From: Psychrobacter luti
GTDB lineage: Bacteria > Pseudomonadota > Gammaproteobacteria > Pseudomonadales > Moraxellaceae
Length of the DNA stretch: 64,000 nt
Reading direction: 5' to 3'
NCBI RefSeq assembly: GCF_014192115.1
Contig: NZ_JACHXL010000007.1
Coordinates: forward strand, 33,184-97,183
Shown piece after piece: positions 1 to 8,568 of the stretch (positions are counted from its first letter, which is position 1; each line of letters starts with the position of its first letter). The position numbers and the translations under genes were made by a program. The notes beneath the pieces were generated by a model that had not been told where the DNA came from, did no database searches, and saw only the letters and a program-made list of their open reading frames with translations.

Positions 1-1
1 A

Positions 2-337
2 TCACAAGGTCTTAAAGTGAGCCGTCTGCTGCGTACACGTTACGGTACGATTGTCTTACCAAAAGAGCTACGTACTGGGCGTTTCTTAGAGCTTGATAAA
101 AAAGATATCAATACCTTAACGGATTTAGTGAGCTTACGCCCACGTCATGGTACGGGTCTACATGGCGCAGCGAAAGAGAAGCAAGAACGTATCAAAAATA
201 AGCCGCTTAAAGCGCGTCGTACGGACACTCGTGGTGATAATCGTAATAGCGCCAGTAGTAGCGCTAAACCAAAAAGTAGCGGTAGTCCTGCTAGTCGCGG
301 TACGCGTAATACCCGTGACCGTAACAACGAGCGTTAA
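2..337 (+). CDS. rluB: 23S rRNA pseudouridine synthase RluB, 3' part only
   Basis: The reading frame is already open at the left edge and gives the last 111 residues. The segment VSRLLRTRYGTIVLPKELR followed by a basic, Ser/Gly/Arg-rich tail matches the end of RluB, which has VSRLIRIRYG at the same place in E. coli. RluB makes the pseudouridine at position 2605 of 23S rRNA in the peptidyl-transferase centre. The catalytic Asp lies upstream of the window, so it cannot be checked. The GTG at 17 is an internal valine, not a start. The low-complexity tail (about 50 residues) resembles the disordered tails of RluB and RluE and probably binds RNA. The gene ends in a strong terminator shared with the convergent gene. 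Confidence 0.85.
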   Translation, partial: SQGLKVSRLLRTRYGTIVLPKELRTGRFLELDKKDINTLTDLVSLRPRHGTGLHGAAKEKQERIKNKPLKARRTDTRGDNRNSASSSAKPKSSGSPASRGTRNTRDRNNER

Positions 338-390
338 TCGGATTAATTTAACCTTACTTTGAATCTTTTATAAATTTGAAGTAGTTAATA

Positions 391-429
391 AAAAAAGCGG
401 TCAATGATTCATTCATTGACCGCTTTTTT
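391..429. terminator. bidirectional intrinsic terminator
   Basis: A perfect 17-bp stem (391-407 with 413-429) and a 5-nt loop, with six A on one side and six T on the other. It lies between convergent rluB and the leftward gene at 464-1021, so it can stop transcription from both sides. Confidence 0.9.
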
Positions 430-463
430 ATGCGTTTCCTGAATAACGTTGCTAACTGAAAGC

Positions 464-1021
464 TTAGCTATCATGGCTATTAATATAGCTCTTCATGATT
501 CGTAATTCCTGCAACTGCTGAACCTCTATTTGCTTTAATAGTTCATCTAGACGATGCTCTATATTATTTAATACATCTTGTAATAACTCACTGGCTTCAG
601 CTTTTTTTTGCTGATTTACCTCATTATTACTTCTATTTATGTTCACTAGCTGATAATGATTGGCTAGCATTTCAGGCAATCGAGTATGTAGTATCTTATT
701 TAACACAAACTGCTGTTCTGTGACCGCAGGCGTTTTATTCTGAGCTTGCAATGTTTTTTGATAAGATTGATAGCTGCTGACCTTTTCATCGATACGTTGT
801 AATTGACGTATTTGGTTATCTGGCAAAACTTTCAAGTGCTTTTTATTTAAAGTTAGCTGCTGCCAATTAACAGCAGATAGAGCCAATGGCGTATTATTAT
901 CTTGATATGCAAGTACGCCTGGAGTAATGCCGGCCATTTTATGCAATGCGTGCCAGCCCTTTCTACCGAAATAAATGGTAGTGACTGTCGTCACAATGCC
1001 AACCCCTACTAAAACACTCAT
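464..1021 (-). CDS. membrane-anchored protein of unknown function, paralogue A of a three-gene cluster
   Basis: 185 residues; I do not recognise a named family. Residues 1-20 form one hydrophobic segment, followed by a basic stretch (GRKGWH), so it is probably an inner-membrane anchor with the rest soluble. The body is helical and rich in Gln, Asn and Leu. From about residue 65 it shares a pattern with the next two upstream genes: LP, then a helix with an I/L-x-x-K motif, then QFVLNKI, then a Pro plus HYQL, then a helix ending in LDELL, then a short helix with Y near the C-terminus. It is the last gene of the leftward cluster, 37 bp after its neighbour, with an AGG ribosome site 7 nt before ATG. 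A weak resemblance to XpaC-type proteins (partners of TelA) is possible but unproven. Confidence 0.7.
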   Translation of the reverse strand: MSVLVGVGIVTTVTTIYFGRKGWHALHKMAGITPGVLAYQDNNTPLALSAVNWQQLTLNKKHLKVLPDNQIRQLQRIDEKVSSYQSYQKTLQAQNKTPAVTEQQFVLNKILHTRLPEMLANHYQLVNINRSNNEVNQQKKAEASELLQDVLNNIEHRLDELLKQIEVQQLQELRIMKSYINSHDS

Positions 1022-1058
1022 ATACGCCTAACCTTTTTTAGCTCATACGATTGGGTAA

Positions 1059-1754
1059 TTATAGTTTAATATCTTTAGCATTCGTATTCGCGCTTTTGCC
1101 ACTTGCATCAGTTGGAATTTCAAGGGCCTCGATTTCTATATTACTATGATTAATAATGGTACTATCGGCATTATTATTAATCCCCTGAATATCCGCATTA
1201 ATGGCAGGATTGTTAAAACGTTTTTGTAGGTATCGATTGGTCGCAAGTAGCTTTTGCCCATCTTGATGATAAGAGGCATTAAGCAAGTCATCAAACTGGG
1301 TATTAATGGTGCTCAATACATCTAACAATGCCTCTTTACCAGTGACATTAGAGTGCTTGATTTTAGTGTTATCGGCAAGCGCGCCATCCCCCACATCTAA
1401 ATCATGCAAGCGGCGATAGTCTGCTACGGCAAGTGGCACATGCCTATCCATTAAGTTTTGAATCATGACGTAGGTTTCGTTGACGGTGTCTTTATCATCG
1501 ATTTTGCCGTCATTATTGGTATCACCATAAATGACACGCAGCTTTTCGCCTTTTTCATTGATTTGATCGAGCGCTGTCTTAACGTCAATCGGCAAGCTTT
1601 TTTCAGGAATATAGCCTAACTGCGGCATCGCTTTATACTCAAGCATTTTGGGGGCCGTCACTTTTTTGATACCACGATATCCTAGGTACAACCCAGTGGC
1701 TGGCAGCATGCCATATAAAACAAACATTACGAACATCGCAGTCAATTGGGTCAT
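1059..1754 (-). CDS. membrane-anchored protein with EF-hand-like loop, paralogue B
   Basis: 231 residues, unknown function. Residues 5-27 form an N-terminal membrane segment. Residues 78-89 (DTNNDGKIDDKD) fit a canonical 12-residue calcium-binding EF-hand loop, with Asp/Asn at positions 1, 3, 5, 9 and 12 and Gly at 6. This loop occupies the place where paralogues A and C carry a Gln-rich linker. Around it the shared pattern continues: LPIDVKTALDQINEK before, YVMIQNL...P...DYRRL after, then a helix ending FDDLL and a RYLQKRF segment. The C-terminal ~50 residues are Asn/Ile-rich and look disordered. The start has AAGGA 8 nt upstream. Calcium binding is inferred from the motif alone. Confidence 0.7.
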   Translation of the reverse strand: MTQLTAMFVMFVLYGMLPATGLYLGYRGIKKVTAPKMLEYKAMPQLGYIPEKSLPIDVKTALDQINEKGEKLRVIYGDTNNDGKIDDKDTVNETYVMIQNLMDRHVPLAVADYRRLHDLDVGDGALADNTKIKHSNVTGKEALLDVLSTINTQFDDLLNASYHQDGQKLLATNRYLQKRFNNPAINADIQGINNNADSTIINHSNIEIEALEIPTDASGKSANTNAKDIKL

Positions 1755-1988
1755 TAGATTATCCTTATTGCTTAGCAGAGTTGTTTGGCAAATTTCTTAT
1801 GATTCTAAATAGCTTATTATTCTAAATAAGATAGATAGTTATCATTAAACAAAAAAATAAGGCTCTATAAAAGCCCTATATTGTTATACATTGAATCGAT
1901 TGTGTTTAATCATGCTGATTTATAATACTTTCATGATAGCAATTCAAAGTCCATAAGTTAAAACCTAAGATTAGAAGAGAAGCAAGCA

Positions 1989-2744
1989 CTAGCTCTGGGT
2001 TCGGCTTTTTACATAGCGGTGCGTTGAAGCCAGTTTATTCATCACCGTTTGGTGTAGCTCATCTAGCAATTCATCAAGCTCATAATCAATCTCTAAAAAC
2101 AAATCGGTCAACATATCGCCTGCAGTCATTTTGCCTTGTACCATATTATTTTTGGTACGATGCGGACTAAATCGTTGCAGCTGCTCATAGTGATGTAGCG
2201 CTTCTGGAATACTTTCAGATATTAGCTTATCAATGACGAATTGGCGCTCATTATGTTGCTGTTGTTGCTCAGCATTAAGCTCGCTACTCCACTCACGGTA
2301 GCGCTTTAATTTACCATTAATTCGGTCTAGTATCGCAACGGCCTCAATAGGCATAGCATTTAGGGTGGCTTCATCGACCACATCAACAAGCTCAGTCATA
2401 ATCGGACAGCGTCCATGTTTGAGATACCATAACGTATCAGGGTCAAAAGGAGGGCGATTGGTTGGGCGCATCTGAGCACGATTGGCTAAATAGCGATCAG
2501 TCAATGGCGTTGCCGAGCGGATATCATTTACTTGTGCTAATGCATCGCAAATACGATCGGCACGCTCAGGCGGCGTAAGCGTAGAACGTTGGCTGCTCGC
2601 TTGAGTCTGCTCATTATCGGCTGCTTTATCATTAGACGTACTATCACCACTACTTGCCATCTTCTGAGCATTTTTAGCCGCAAGTGTTGGCAGGTCTTGA
2701 GCTTGCCCAAATGACTGTAGCATTCTTGTCAAACTTACGACCAT
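1989..2744 (-). CDS. cytoplasmic protein of unknown function, paralogue C
   Basis: 251 residues, first gene of the leftward three-gene cluster. Unlike A and B it has no clear membrane segment; residues 15-60 are Ser/Thr/Gln/Asp-rich and likely disordered. The C-terminal half repeats the pattern of A: MPIEAVAILDRINGK, then NERQFVIDKL, then IPEALHHYEQL, then MLTDLFLEIDYELDELL, then HRYVKSR at the end. The shared order of motifs, plus adjacency and orientation, is why I call the three genes paralogues. A 244-bp gap separates it from B, so B and A may have their own promoter. No enzyme signature is visible. Confidence 0.65.
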   Translation of the reverse strand: MVVSLTRMLQSFGQAQDLPTLAAKNAQKMASSGDSTSNDKAADNEQTQASSQRSTLTPPERADRICDALAQVNDIRSATPLTDRYLANRAQMRPTNRPPFDPDTLWYLKHGRCPIMTELVDVVDEATLNAMPIEAVAILDRINGKLKRYREWSSELNAEQQQQHNERQFVIDKLISESIPEALHHYEQLQRFSPHRTKNNMVQGKMTAGDMLTDLFLEIDYELDELLDELHQTVMNKLASTHRYVKSRTQS

Positions 2745-2953
2745 GACCGCTTCTGCCCCTCTTCCAGTGCATTCATATTTTGCTCGTACTACGTTTATTC
2801 ATATTGCATCGATTTATTCAATAGCGTATCTTAACAGCTTTTTACGGCGCTGCCAGTAAGCAAAATGTCAAGATTCTCACTTTGCAACCTCTCAAATCAT
2901 GTGAAAGACAAAGCGCTTAAAATATCAAACCTTAAAATCATAAGCGCACTATT

Positions 2954-3556
2954 ATGAATGCTCCCGACTATATTTCTGGCTTCTTACTTGGGCTATCGCT
3001 CATCATTGCAATCGGCTCACAAAATGCCTTTGTCCTCAAACAAGGACTGAAACGCGAACACATATTTTTCGTCTGCTTATTTTGCGCGGTCAGTGATGCG
3101 ATTTTAATCTCTGCTGGTGTCGGTGGTTTTGGCGCAGTAACAGCACGTTATCCGCAAGTCGTAGACATTGCCAAATTTGCAGGCGTGGTATTTTTACTTG
3201 GCTATGGATTGCAAAGCTTATATGCCAGTGTACGCGTATCGCATGCGCTTACCGTTGAGGGGCAAGTCGTCACCAGTTTAAAAAAAGCGCTGTTATTATG
3301 CTTTGGCTTTACTTGGCTCAATCCGCACGTCTATCTAGATACATTGGTGCTCGTCGGCATGGTTTCAACAGGGGCAACTAGCAAAGTCGTATTTGCAGCT
3401 GGTGCAGTAAGCGCCTCGTTCTTTTTCTTCTTTGCACTTGGTTATGGTGCACGATTACTTCGACCCTTATTTGCCAAACCAAAAGCGTGGAATATACTCG
3501 ATGCCTTGGTCGGTATCTTAATGCTGTATTTGGCTTGGCATCTATATCAAAGTTAA
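2954..3556 (+). CDS. argO: LysE/ArgO-type amino-acid exporter
   Basis: 200 residues, the usual length of the LysE/ArgO family of inner-membrane exporters for basic amino acids. Six hydrophobic segments are visible. The family signature near the N-terminus is present (GLSLIIAIGSQNAFVLKQGL), as is FTWLNPHVYLDT in the middle, which is typical of ArgO. The expected role is export of excess arginine or its analogues. It is divergent from the gene at 1989-2744 and ends in a perfect hairpin terminator. Substrate choice between arginine and lysine is inference; a second exporter of the LysO type lies at 12 kb. Confidence 0.85.
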   Translation: MNAPDYISGFLLGLSLIIAIGSQNAFVLKQGLKREHIFFVCLFCAVSDAILISAGVGGFGAVTARYPQVVDIAKFAGVVFLLGYGLQSLYASVRVSHALTVEGQVVTSLKKALLLCFGFTWLNPHVYLDTLVLVGMVSTGATSKVVFAAGAVSASFFFFFALGYGARLLRPLFAKPKAWNILDALVGILMLYLAWHLYQS

Positions 3557-3691
3557 TTGAGACCAAACCCAAAAAATACAATTAGTGCTATCAAGCTCGC
3601 CTAGTCTACTCAATCTAGTACACGATTTTAGAAGCATTTATAGATTTGAATTACAACAATAGACAGAGCGATAACCACATCTTATAAAACA

Positions 3692-3724
3692 AAAAAACCA
3701 AACACATTACGTGTTTGGTTTTTT
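3692..3724. terminator. bidirectional intrinsic terminator
   Basis: Perfect 14-bp stem (3692-3705 with 3711-3724), 5-nt loop, A-tract and T-tract at the ends. It separates the convergent argO and tmm genes. Confidence 0.9.
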
Positions 3725-3750
3725 ATTACTTTGAAACTAATGAATTTTTA

Positions 3751-5133
3751 TTAAGATGCTTTTTTGCGCTTTTTAGGTTTAACAAAGGTTAAGTTTAAAA
3801 AGTGCTCTAGCGAATCATCAAGAATATCTAACCATGGCTCTGGTAGCTCAGGAGATAGCGTTCCAGTTAAAGTAGAACGATAGGCCTTTTCTCTAAAGGT
3901 CATGATGTTCTCAGCTTTATCCTTTTGCCATTCTTTTAAAATCTCGCCCTGCTCTTCTACCGCAAACTCTGGGTAATCGGTGCCATTGGTCAAGTCACGG
4001 ATATAAGCAGCCTGAAAATCAATAGAATCACTGACCGTCACGCACTTAGCATAAGTCGCCAACCACTTTTGCTCATCTGCTTCACGAGTCGCCAAATCAG
4101 GCAATTCGATATCGCCCAGCATCACATCACGTGCGTACCACGCTTGCGCATCAAACATATTAAAGGTGAAGTACTGATCTTGCATACCCAAATAAATCAG
4201 CTTTGGATTCGGCTGCCAAAAAATACCTTTATATAAGTTGGCTGGGTATAAGCAGTTGTGCGTCTGCAAACGCAGCTCATCTGGCATGAATGGAAAATGG
4301 AACAAGTAACCGGTACACATAATGATAGCGTCAAAGCTTTGGCTCGTACCATCAGCAAAATGTGCCACATCATCTTCAAAATGCGTTACTAATGGCACTT
4401 CTTTAATACCATCAGGCCAGTCATAACCTAGCGCTTGTGTGCGATAGCTAATGGTGACTGATTTGGTGCCATACTTGTAGCACTGCGTGCCAATGTCTTC
4501 GGCAGAGTAACTGCTACCGATAAGTAAGATATCTTCGTCTTTAAATTCTAACGCGTCACGGAAATCATGCGCGTGTAGGATACGACCGGGGAACGCTTCT
4601 AAACCTTCAAAGTATGGCATGTTTGGTGTGGAAAAATGACCGGTCGCAACCACGACATAATCAAACTCTTCCACTTCTTGCTCATCGGTTTTGTGATTCA
4701 TTACCGTCACAGTGAATTTTTGCGTTTCATCATCAAATGACACCCAACGTACTGGGCACTCAAAACGGATGTATTTTTGAATATCTTGCTTATCGATACG
4801 ACCCATGATGTAGTCTTTTAAGACTTCACGTGGTGGATATGATGGGATGGGTTCACCAAAATGCTCATCGAACGAATAATCGGCGAACTCTAAGCACTCT
4901 TTAGGGCCATTTGACCATAAATAGCGATACATACTACCGTGGACAGGCTCACCGTTTCTATCTAAACCTGTGCGCCAGCTGTAATTCCACATACCGCCGA
5001 TAGCGTTTTGCTTTTCATAACAAACTATCTCAGGCAAGTTCTTTGCCCCAGCTAAACGAGCTGCTTCAAAAGCGCGCAATTGCGCCAAACCACTTGGACC
5101 TGCACCTAAAATAGCAATCCTTTTCTTACTCAA
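3751..5133 (-). CDS. tmm: flavin-containing monooxygenase, trimethylamine monooxygenase type
   Basis: 460 residues, close to bacterial trimethylamine monooxygenases (about 445-460). It should oxidise trimethylamine to trimethylamine N-oxide with NADPH, FAD and O2 in the cytoplasm. Visible motifs: FAD-binding GAGPSG (10-15), MYRYLWSNGPKECLEFADY (68-86), the FMO signature FPGRILHAHDF (181-191), ATGH (163-166) and the NADPH site GSSYSAED (206-213), whose Tyr209 corresponds to a tyrosine important in marine Tmm. The middle and C-terminal parts (NMFDAQAWYARDVMLG, ENIMTFREKAYRS) also match Tmm from memory. The start is TTG with AGGAG 6 nt upstream; no ATG lies nearby. It stands alone, without visible TMAO demethylase or transporter genes. 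Other small amines or sulfides could be substrates. Confidence 0.8.
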   Translation of the reverse strand: MSKKRIAILGAGPSGLAQLRAFEAARLAGAKNLPEIVCYEKQNAIGGMWNYSWRTGLDRNGEPVHGSMYRYLWSNGPKECLEFADYSFDEHFGEPIPSYPPREVLKDYIMGRIDKQDIQKYIRFECPVRWVSFDDETQKFTVTVMNHKTDEQEVEEFDYVVVATGHFSTPNMPYFEGLEAFPGRILHAHDFRDALEFKDEDILLIGSSYSAEDIGTQCYKYGTKSVTISYRTQALGYDWPDGIKEVPLVTHFEDDVAHFADGTSQSFDAIIMCTGYLFHFPFMPDELRLQTHNCLYPANLYKGIFWQPNPKLIYLGMQDQYFTFNMFDAQAWYARDVMLGDIELPDLATREADEQKWLATYAKCVTVSDSIDFQAAYIRDLTNGTDYPEFAVEEQGEILKEWQKDKAENIMTFREKAYRSTLTGTLSPELPEPWLDILDDSLEHFLNLTFVKPKKRKKAS

Positions 5134-5163
5134 AACTAACTCCTATGAAATTATCGTACTCCT

Positions 5164-5172
5164 ATTATAACA
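5164..5172 (-). promoter_or_regulatory. extended -10 promoter of tmm
   Basis: On the minus strand the sequence TGTTATAAT is a perfect extended -10 element (TG-n-TATAAT). No good -35 is seen at the usual distance, which fits extended -10 promoters. Transcription would start about 25-30 nt before the TTG start of tmm. Confidence 0.55.
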
Positions 5173-5536
5173 TAATTTCATGATTCAAGTTTTTTGGCGC
5201 TACCTTTGGTAATTGATCGTGGATAGTAAAATCATAGGTTAATTTTAAAACTCACTTAAGAGGTAACTTTTTTAGAGGCAGTCTTTTAGAAAGTAGACAT
5301 GAGATTTTTGATGAATGCCATCTTTTTGCGAGTGCTAGGCTGGTTTAATACTACTTAAGGTATTATTACGATAATAGAATAAAGGCAATAACTTTCTATA
5401 TTGCCTAAAAAATGAACGTCTTAAGTTGAGAGGTTTGAACTTGAGGACTTAAACCGAGAAGCCTAAAAAGCGGTTACATGGCTTGTGAGAGCCAGTGTTA
5501 AAAAGCGAGATAAGATTAATGAACACTTAGAATTAA
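5173..5536. other. intergenic stretch without recognisable gene
   Basis: Between tmm and the end of marC. I see no open frame with coding character, no tRNA and no strong hairpin. It is probably upstream leader for tmm plus spacer. Confidence 0.5.
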
Positions 5537-6178
5537 TCACACTAAATCAGGGAATAAGGTGCGTAAACCATTAACGATAATTTCGATAGCAACTGCCGCG
5601 AGTAACATACCCATGATTCGGCTCATGATGTTTAGCCCAGTATCACCCAATAAACGACTGATACGACCTGCCGCCATCAAAGCTAAATAACAGAATAAAC
5701 TGATAAACAATCCCGCAATCAAAATAGCCGAGACTTGCAAAATACCGGAGACTTGCGAGGAGTAAATAATTACTGTTGAGATACCACCAGGTCCAATCAT
5801 CATTGGAATGGCTATAGGCACAACCGCTGCAGCCATCGTTGGCGGTGCACCGTGCAGATGATCAACATCGAAGTTTTCTTGATCAGGTTTAACAGGATTG
5901 CCTTCACCATTCATCATGTTTAAGGCAATTAAAAATACTAAAATACCACCTGCCAATTGGAACGAGCCAATCGAGATACCCAAAGCTTTTAGTAACGTTT
6001 CACCTACTATGGTAAAGAAACTAATGGTGATAAAAATGGTTAAACATGCTACGCGTGCTACTTTACGGCGATTATTCATCGAATAACCGCGAGTTGAATC
6101 CAAAAATAACGTCAATGCGCCAAAGGGATTAATCAATACCAAAAAAGCTAATATTATCTTGATGATTTCAGTATTCAC
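5537..6178 (-). CDS. MarC family integral membrane protein
   Basis: 213 residues with six hydrophobic segments. The family hallmarks are NPFGALTLFL near the N-terminus, the central VPIAIPMMIGPGGIST segment and the C-terminal RIMGMLLAAVAIEIIVNGL. MarC proteins (UPF0056, including E. coli YhgN and YchE) sit in the inner membrane; their transport role is unsettled and they do not by themselves give antibiotic resistance. The Asp/His-rich loop between the third and fourth segments (residues 95-112) is hydrophilic. The start is GTG. It is not in an obvious operon: 249 bp separate it from nadC upstream. Confidence 0.85.
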   Translation of the reverse strand: MNTEIIKIILAFLVLINPFGALTLFLDSTRGYSMNNRRKVARVACLTIFITISFFTIVGETLLKALGISIGSFQLAGGILVFLIALNMMNGEGNPVKPDQENFDVDHLHGAPPTMAAAVVPIAIPMMIGPGGISTVIIYSSQVSGILQVSAILIAGLFISLFCYLALMAAGRISRLLGDTGLNIMSRIMGMLLAAVAIEIIVNGLRTLFPDLV

Positions 6179-6427
6179 TAAGCGCTCGCTTATCTATTGG
6201 GCAAATCAGGTAAAAAATAAGGTAGTCGTGCGCGTGTACGATGACCTTATAGTCAGTAGCAGCGGCATTGTAGCATAGCCAGATAAGCCAATTAAATCAT
6301 TAACTTTGCTTAATTCCCACGCCTTACCAAATCCATAGGAGATCCATACAAATCTGCCCTTTTAATAGACTGTTAATCCGAGATTTAACCCATAAAAGCG
6401 AATATAAACTCAGACTAAGCACTGACG

Positions 6428-7288
6428 TTAGGCGCTAAAATCAAGACCGATATCTAGCGCAGTCGTGCTATGAGTCAAGTAACCCATGGCAATAAAATCA
6501 ACACCGGTCTCAGCTACCGCTTGCACAGTTTCAGGGGTGATACCACCTGATGCCTCAGTTTTGGCACGACCTTTACACATGGCGACGGCTTTAGATAATA
6601 TCTCAGGTGACATATTATCTAACAGCACCAAGCTCACGCCAGCATCTAAGGCTTGCTCTAACTGCGCTAACGTATCGACTTCCACCTCTATCGGAATCAG
6701 GTGACCGGCAAAGTCTTGCGCTTGCTGAATAGCGGTTTTTATATTACCTGCAATGGCAATGTGATTGTCTTTGATTAAAATCGCATCGTCTAACCCTAAA
6801 CGATGATTGCGCCCGCCGCCGCAGCGTACCGCGTATTTTTGTACGATACGCAACCCAGGAATGGTTTTACGCGTACAGGTAATTTGTGCCGGATACTTTG
6901 CCACACTGTCAACAATCTGTCGAGTCGCCGTCGCAATACCACTAAGATGAGTCAGAAAGTTTAGAGCGGTACGTTCTGCTGTTAATAGATGACGCGCATT
7001 GCCGCTGACAATCGCTAATACTGTATCCGCTGCAACCGTTTCGCCATCAACAACCTGAGCAACAAACTCTATCTGCGCATCTACTAAAGCAAAAGACAGT
7101 CTTGCTAAATCCATCCCGCAAATCACACCTGCTTGACGCGCTTTGATTTGTAGTTGCGCTTGCATATCCGCTGGGATAGTTGCTTGCGACGTCACATCAC
7201 CACGTCTACCCAAATCCTCAGTTAAAGCGGCTTCCACTAAAGGTTTAAGTAATACCTCATCCAAGGCTGGCTCTTGTTCAACTATCAT
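6428..7288 (-). CDS. nadC: nicotinate-nucleotide pyrophosphorylase (quinolinate phosphoribosyltransferase)
   Basis: 286 residues, normal for NadC. It converts quinolinate and PRPP to nicotinate mononucleotide, CO2 and PPi, the third step of NAD synthesis from aspartate. The active-site stretch CTRKTIPGLRIVQKYAV (138-154) with GGGRNHRLGLDDAILIKDNH (157-176) carries the Arg, His and Lys residues that hold quinolinate and PRPP. The C-terminal barrel part has EVEVDTLAQ, LLDNMSPE and EASGGIT, as in the family. AAGGG lies 8 nt before ATG. It lies downstream of the regulator gene nrtR but has its own promoter, overlapped by a palindrome that also occurs at nadA. Confidence 0.95.
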   Translation of the reverse strand: MIVEQEPALDEVLLKPLVEAALTEDLGRRGDVTSQATIPADMQAQLQIKARQAGVICGMDLARLSFALVDAQIEFVAQVVDGETVAADTVLAIVSGNARHLLTAERTALNFLTHLSGIATATRQIVDSVAKYPAQITCTRKTIPGLRIVQKYAVRCGGGRNHRLGLDDAILIKDNHIAIAGNIKTAIQQAQDFAGHLIPIEVEVDTLAQLEQALDAGVSLVLLDNMSPEILSKAVAMCKGRAKTEASGGITPETVQAVAETGVDFIAMGYLTHSTTALDIGLDFSA

Positions 7289-7358
7289 ATTTTACCCTTA
7301 TTTTTACGTGTTGGCTTTTACATGTTATTTGCGCGCGATTGATACGAGCTTTATTTTA

Positions 7359-7379
7359 TTAAACTCAAAATGAGCATAA
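7359..7379. promoter_or_regulatory. putative NrtR operator at nadC
   Basis: A 21-bp imperfect palindrome with core CTCA-AAA-TGAG and outer arms TTAAA / CATAA. Seventeen consecutive bases (ACTCAAAATGAGCATAA) are identical to the site at 8816-8836 in front of nadA. It starts right at the -10 box of the nadC promoter and covers the expected transcription start, so a bound repressor would block initiation. Assignment to NrtR is inferred from the regulator gene lying next door. Confidence 0.75.
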
Positions 7380-7407
7380 ATATAACGTAAAGCATCTAGC
7401 CTCGCAA
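7379..7407 (-). promoter_or_regulatory. nadC promoter
   Basis: On the minus strand, -35 TTGCGA (7402-7407) and -10 TATATT (7379-7384) are separated by exactly 17 bp. The start would fall inside the palindrome at 7359-7379, about 85 nt before the nadC ATG. Confidence 0.65.
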
Positions 7408-7491
7408 GAAAAGGGCGTAATTTTATTTATTTAATAATTTATATTTAAGGCGTATGAGAGATAATTGATGCAGATATTTATACTATCGGCA

Positions 7492-8568
7492 CTATTTTCG
7501 TTTGGGCAACTTACTGTCCATCAGCAAGCTTTGTAGCTCAATGTCATGACGAAAGCGATAGAGTTTGGCAGGGCGACCGCGCTGGGCAGTGTTGCTTTGT
7601 CCCGTTTCCATTACGAGGTTTTGTGAGTCTAGCAAACGACGGAAGTTTTGCTTGTGCAAGCGTACTCCTGACAATGCCTCAACGCTTTGCTGTAATTGCG
7701 ATAAGGTAAAAACATCTGGCATCAAACCAAATATAAGCGGTCGATATTCAATCTTGGCACGCAGACGTGAAATAGCGGTAGCAATCACGCGGCGATGATC
7801 ATAATACATGGGCACACCTATCAGCTGCGACCAATTTTCAGGTAAAGAACTGGCTTGGGCACTGATTTGAGTGTTGGCTGAATAACTGGGTGGATAGGTC
7901 GGCGCTTCAGGGATCAGTCCTGCTTCATATAGCATCTCATAGCGTAGCAGTACGTGTTCGGCAACCCACTCTCGATTGTCCTGATTATCATCACTAGCTG
8001 TATCAATGCTAGCATCTCTATTTTCGCAATTTCCAAAATCATTGCCCGCTAAGAACGCTTCATTTAATCCCCAGCATAAGCCAATGCGCTGACGACGACG
8101 CTGCTGAACGATGGCATCTTTTGTATAATTCGCCCACTCTAATAGTGCCGGCACAATAAAATCCATGATAATACTGGGCCTACCCTCTAAGTGATTTTCC
8201 CAAGGAAAATAATCATACCAATCTCGCCATAGCGCTTGGCTTTGTAACTGCTGCGTTTGCGTCTCTTGCACCAATCCCAAATAGCTGACATAGACCAACG
8301 CATGGCCATCGTCATTGCGTCTATTGGTATCGACAAAGGTATATAGCTGCTCTAAATAACCAAGCGGCTGCTGAGTCTGTTCTTCAACCCACTGGCGCAC
8401 GCCAGCTTGCAACGAGCGGTGCAATGGCATCAGGGGTCCATTGGGCAATAGCTTACCTTGATCGACGGTTAAGACCCGAGCGGTATGCTCAGTAATCGCC
8501 ACCAACACGGCGACCACTTCTGTGGTGCCACTACCCTGTTGATGTGCATGTGAGTAAGACAACGTCAT
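7492..8568 (-). CDS. nrtR: NrtR-type transcriptional regulator of NAD synthesis (Nudix-like domain plus winged helix)
   Basis: 358 residues in two parts. The N-terminal domain (about 15-150) has the Nudix fold layout, but its Nudix box is degenerate: at 58-63 the motif reads RQWVEE, lacking the first catalytic Glu, and the upstream G-x5-E is not evident. This fits a sensor of ADP-ribose or NAD-type ligands, not a hydrolase. The C-terminal part (about 245-345) is the NrtR winged-helix domain: YDHRRVIATAISRLRAKIEY, FTLSQLQQSVEALSG, NFRRLLDSQNLV, then RGRPAKLYRFR. A non-conserved, Asp/Asn-rich insert lies around 180-200. NrtR proteins usually repress NAD genes. The gene sits between nadC and nadA, both with the same palindrome; I saw no copy upstream of nrtR itself. 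Confidence 0.88.
   Translation of the reverse strand: MTLSYSHAHQQGSGTTEVVAVLVAITEHTARVLTVDQGKLLPNGPLMPLHRSLQAGVRQWVEEQTQQPLGYLEQLYTFVDTNRRNDDGHALVYVSYLGLVQETQTQQLQSQALWRDWYDYFPWENHLEGRPSIIMDFIVPALLEWANYTKDAIVQQRRRQRIGLCWGLNEAFLAGNDFGNCENRDASIDTASDDNQDNREWVAEHVLLRYEMLYEAGLIPEAPTYPPSYSANTQISAQASSLPENWSQLIGVPMYYDHRRVIATAISRLRAKIEYRPLIFGLMPDVFTLSQLQQSVEALSGVRLHKQNFRRLLDSQNLVMETGQSNTAQRGRPAKLYRFRHDIELQSLLMDSKLPKRK

Noticed and set aside
1857..1880. Possible terminator between paralogues C and B
   Set aside because: Only a 4-bp GGCT/AGCC stem is seen, although T residues follow on the minus strand; too weak to list.
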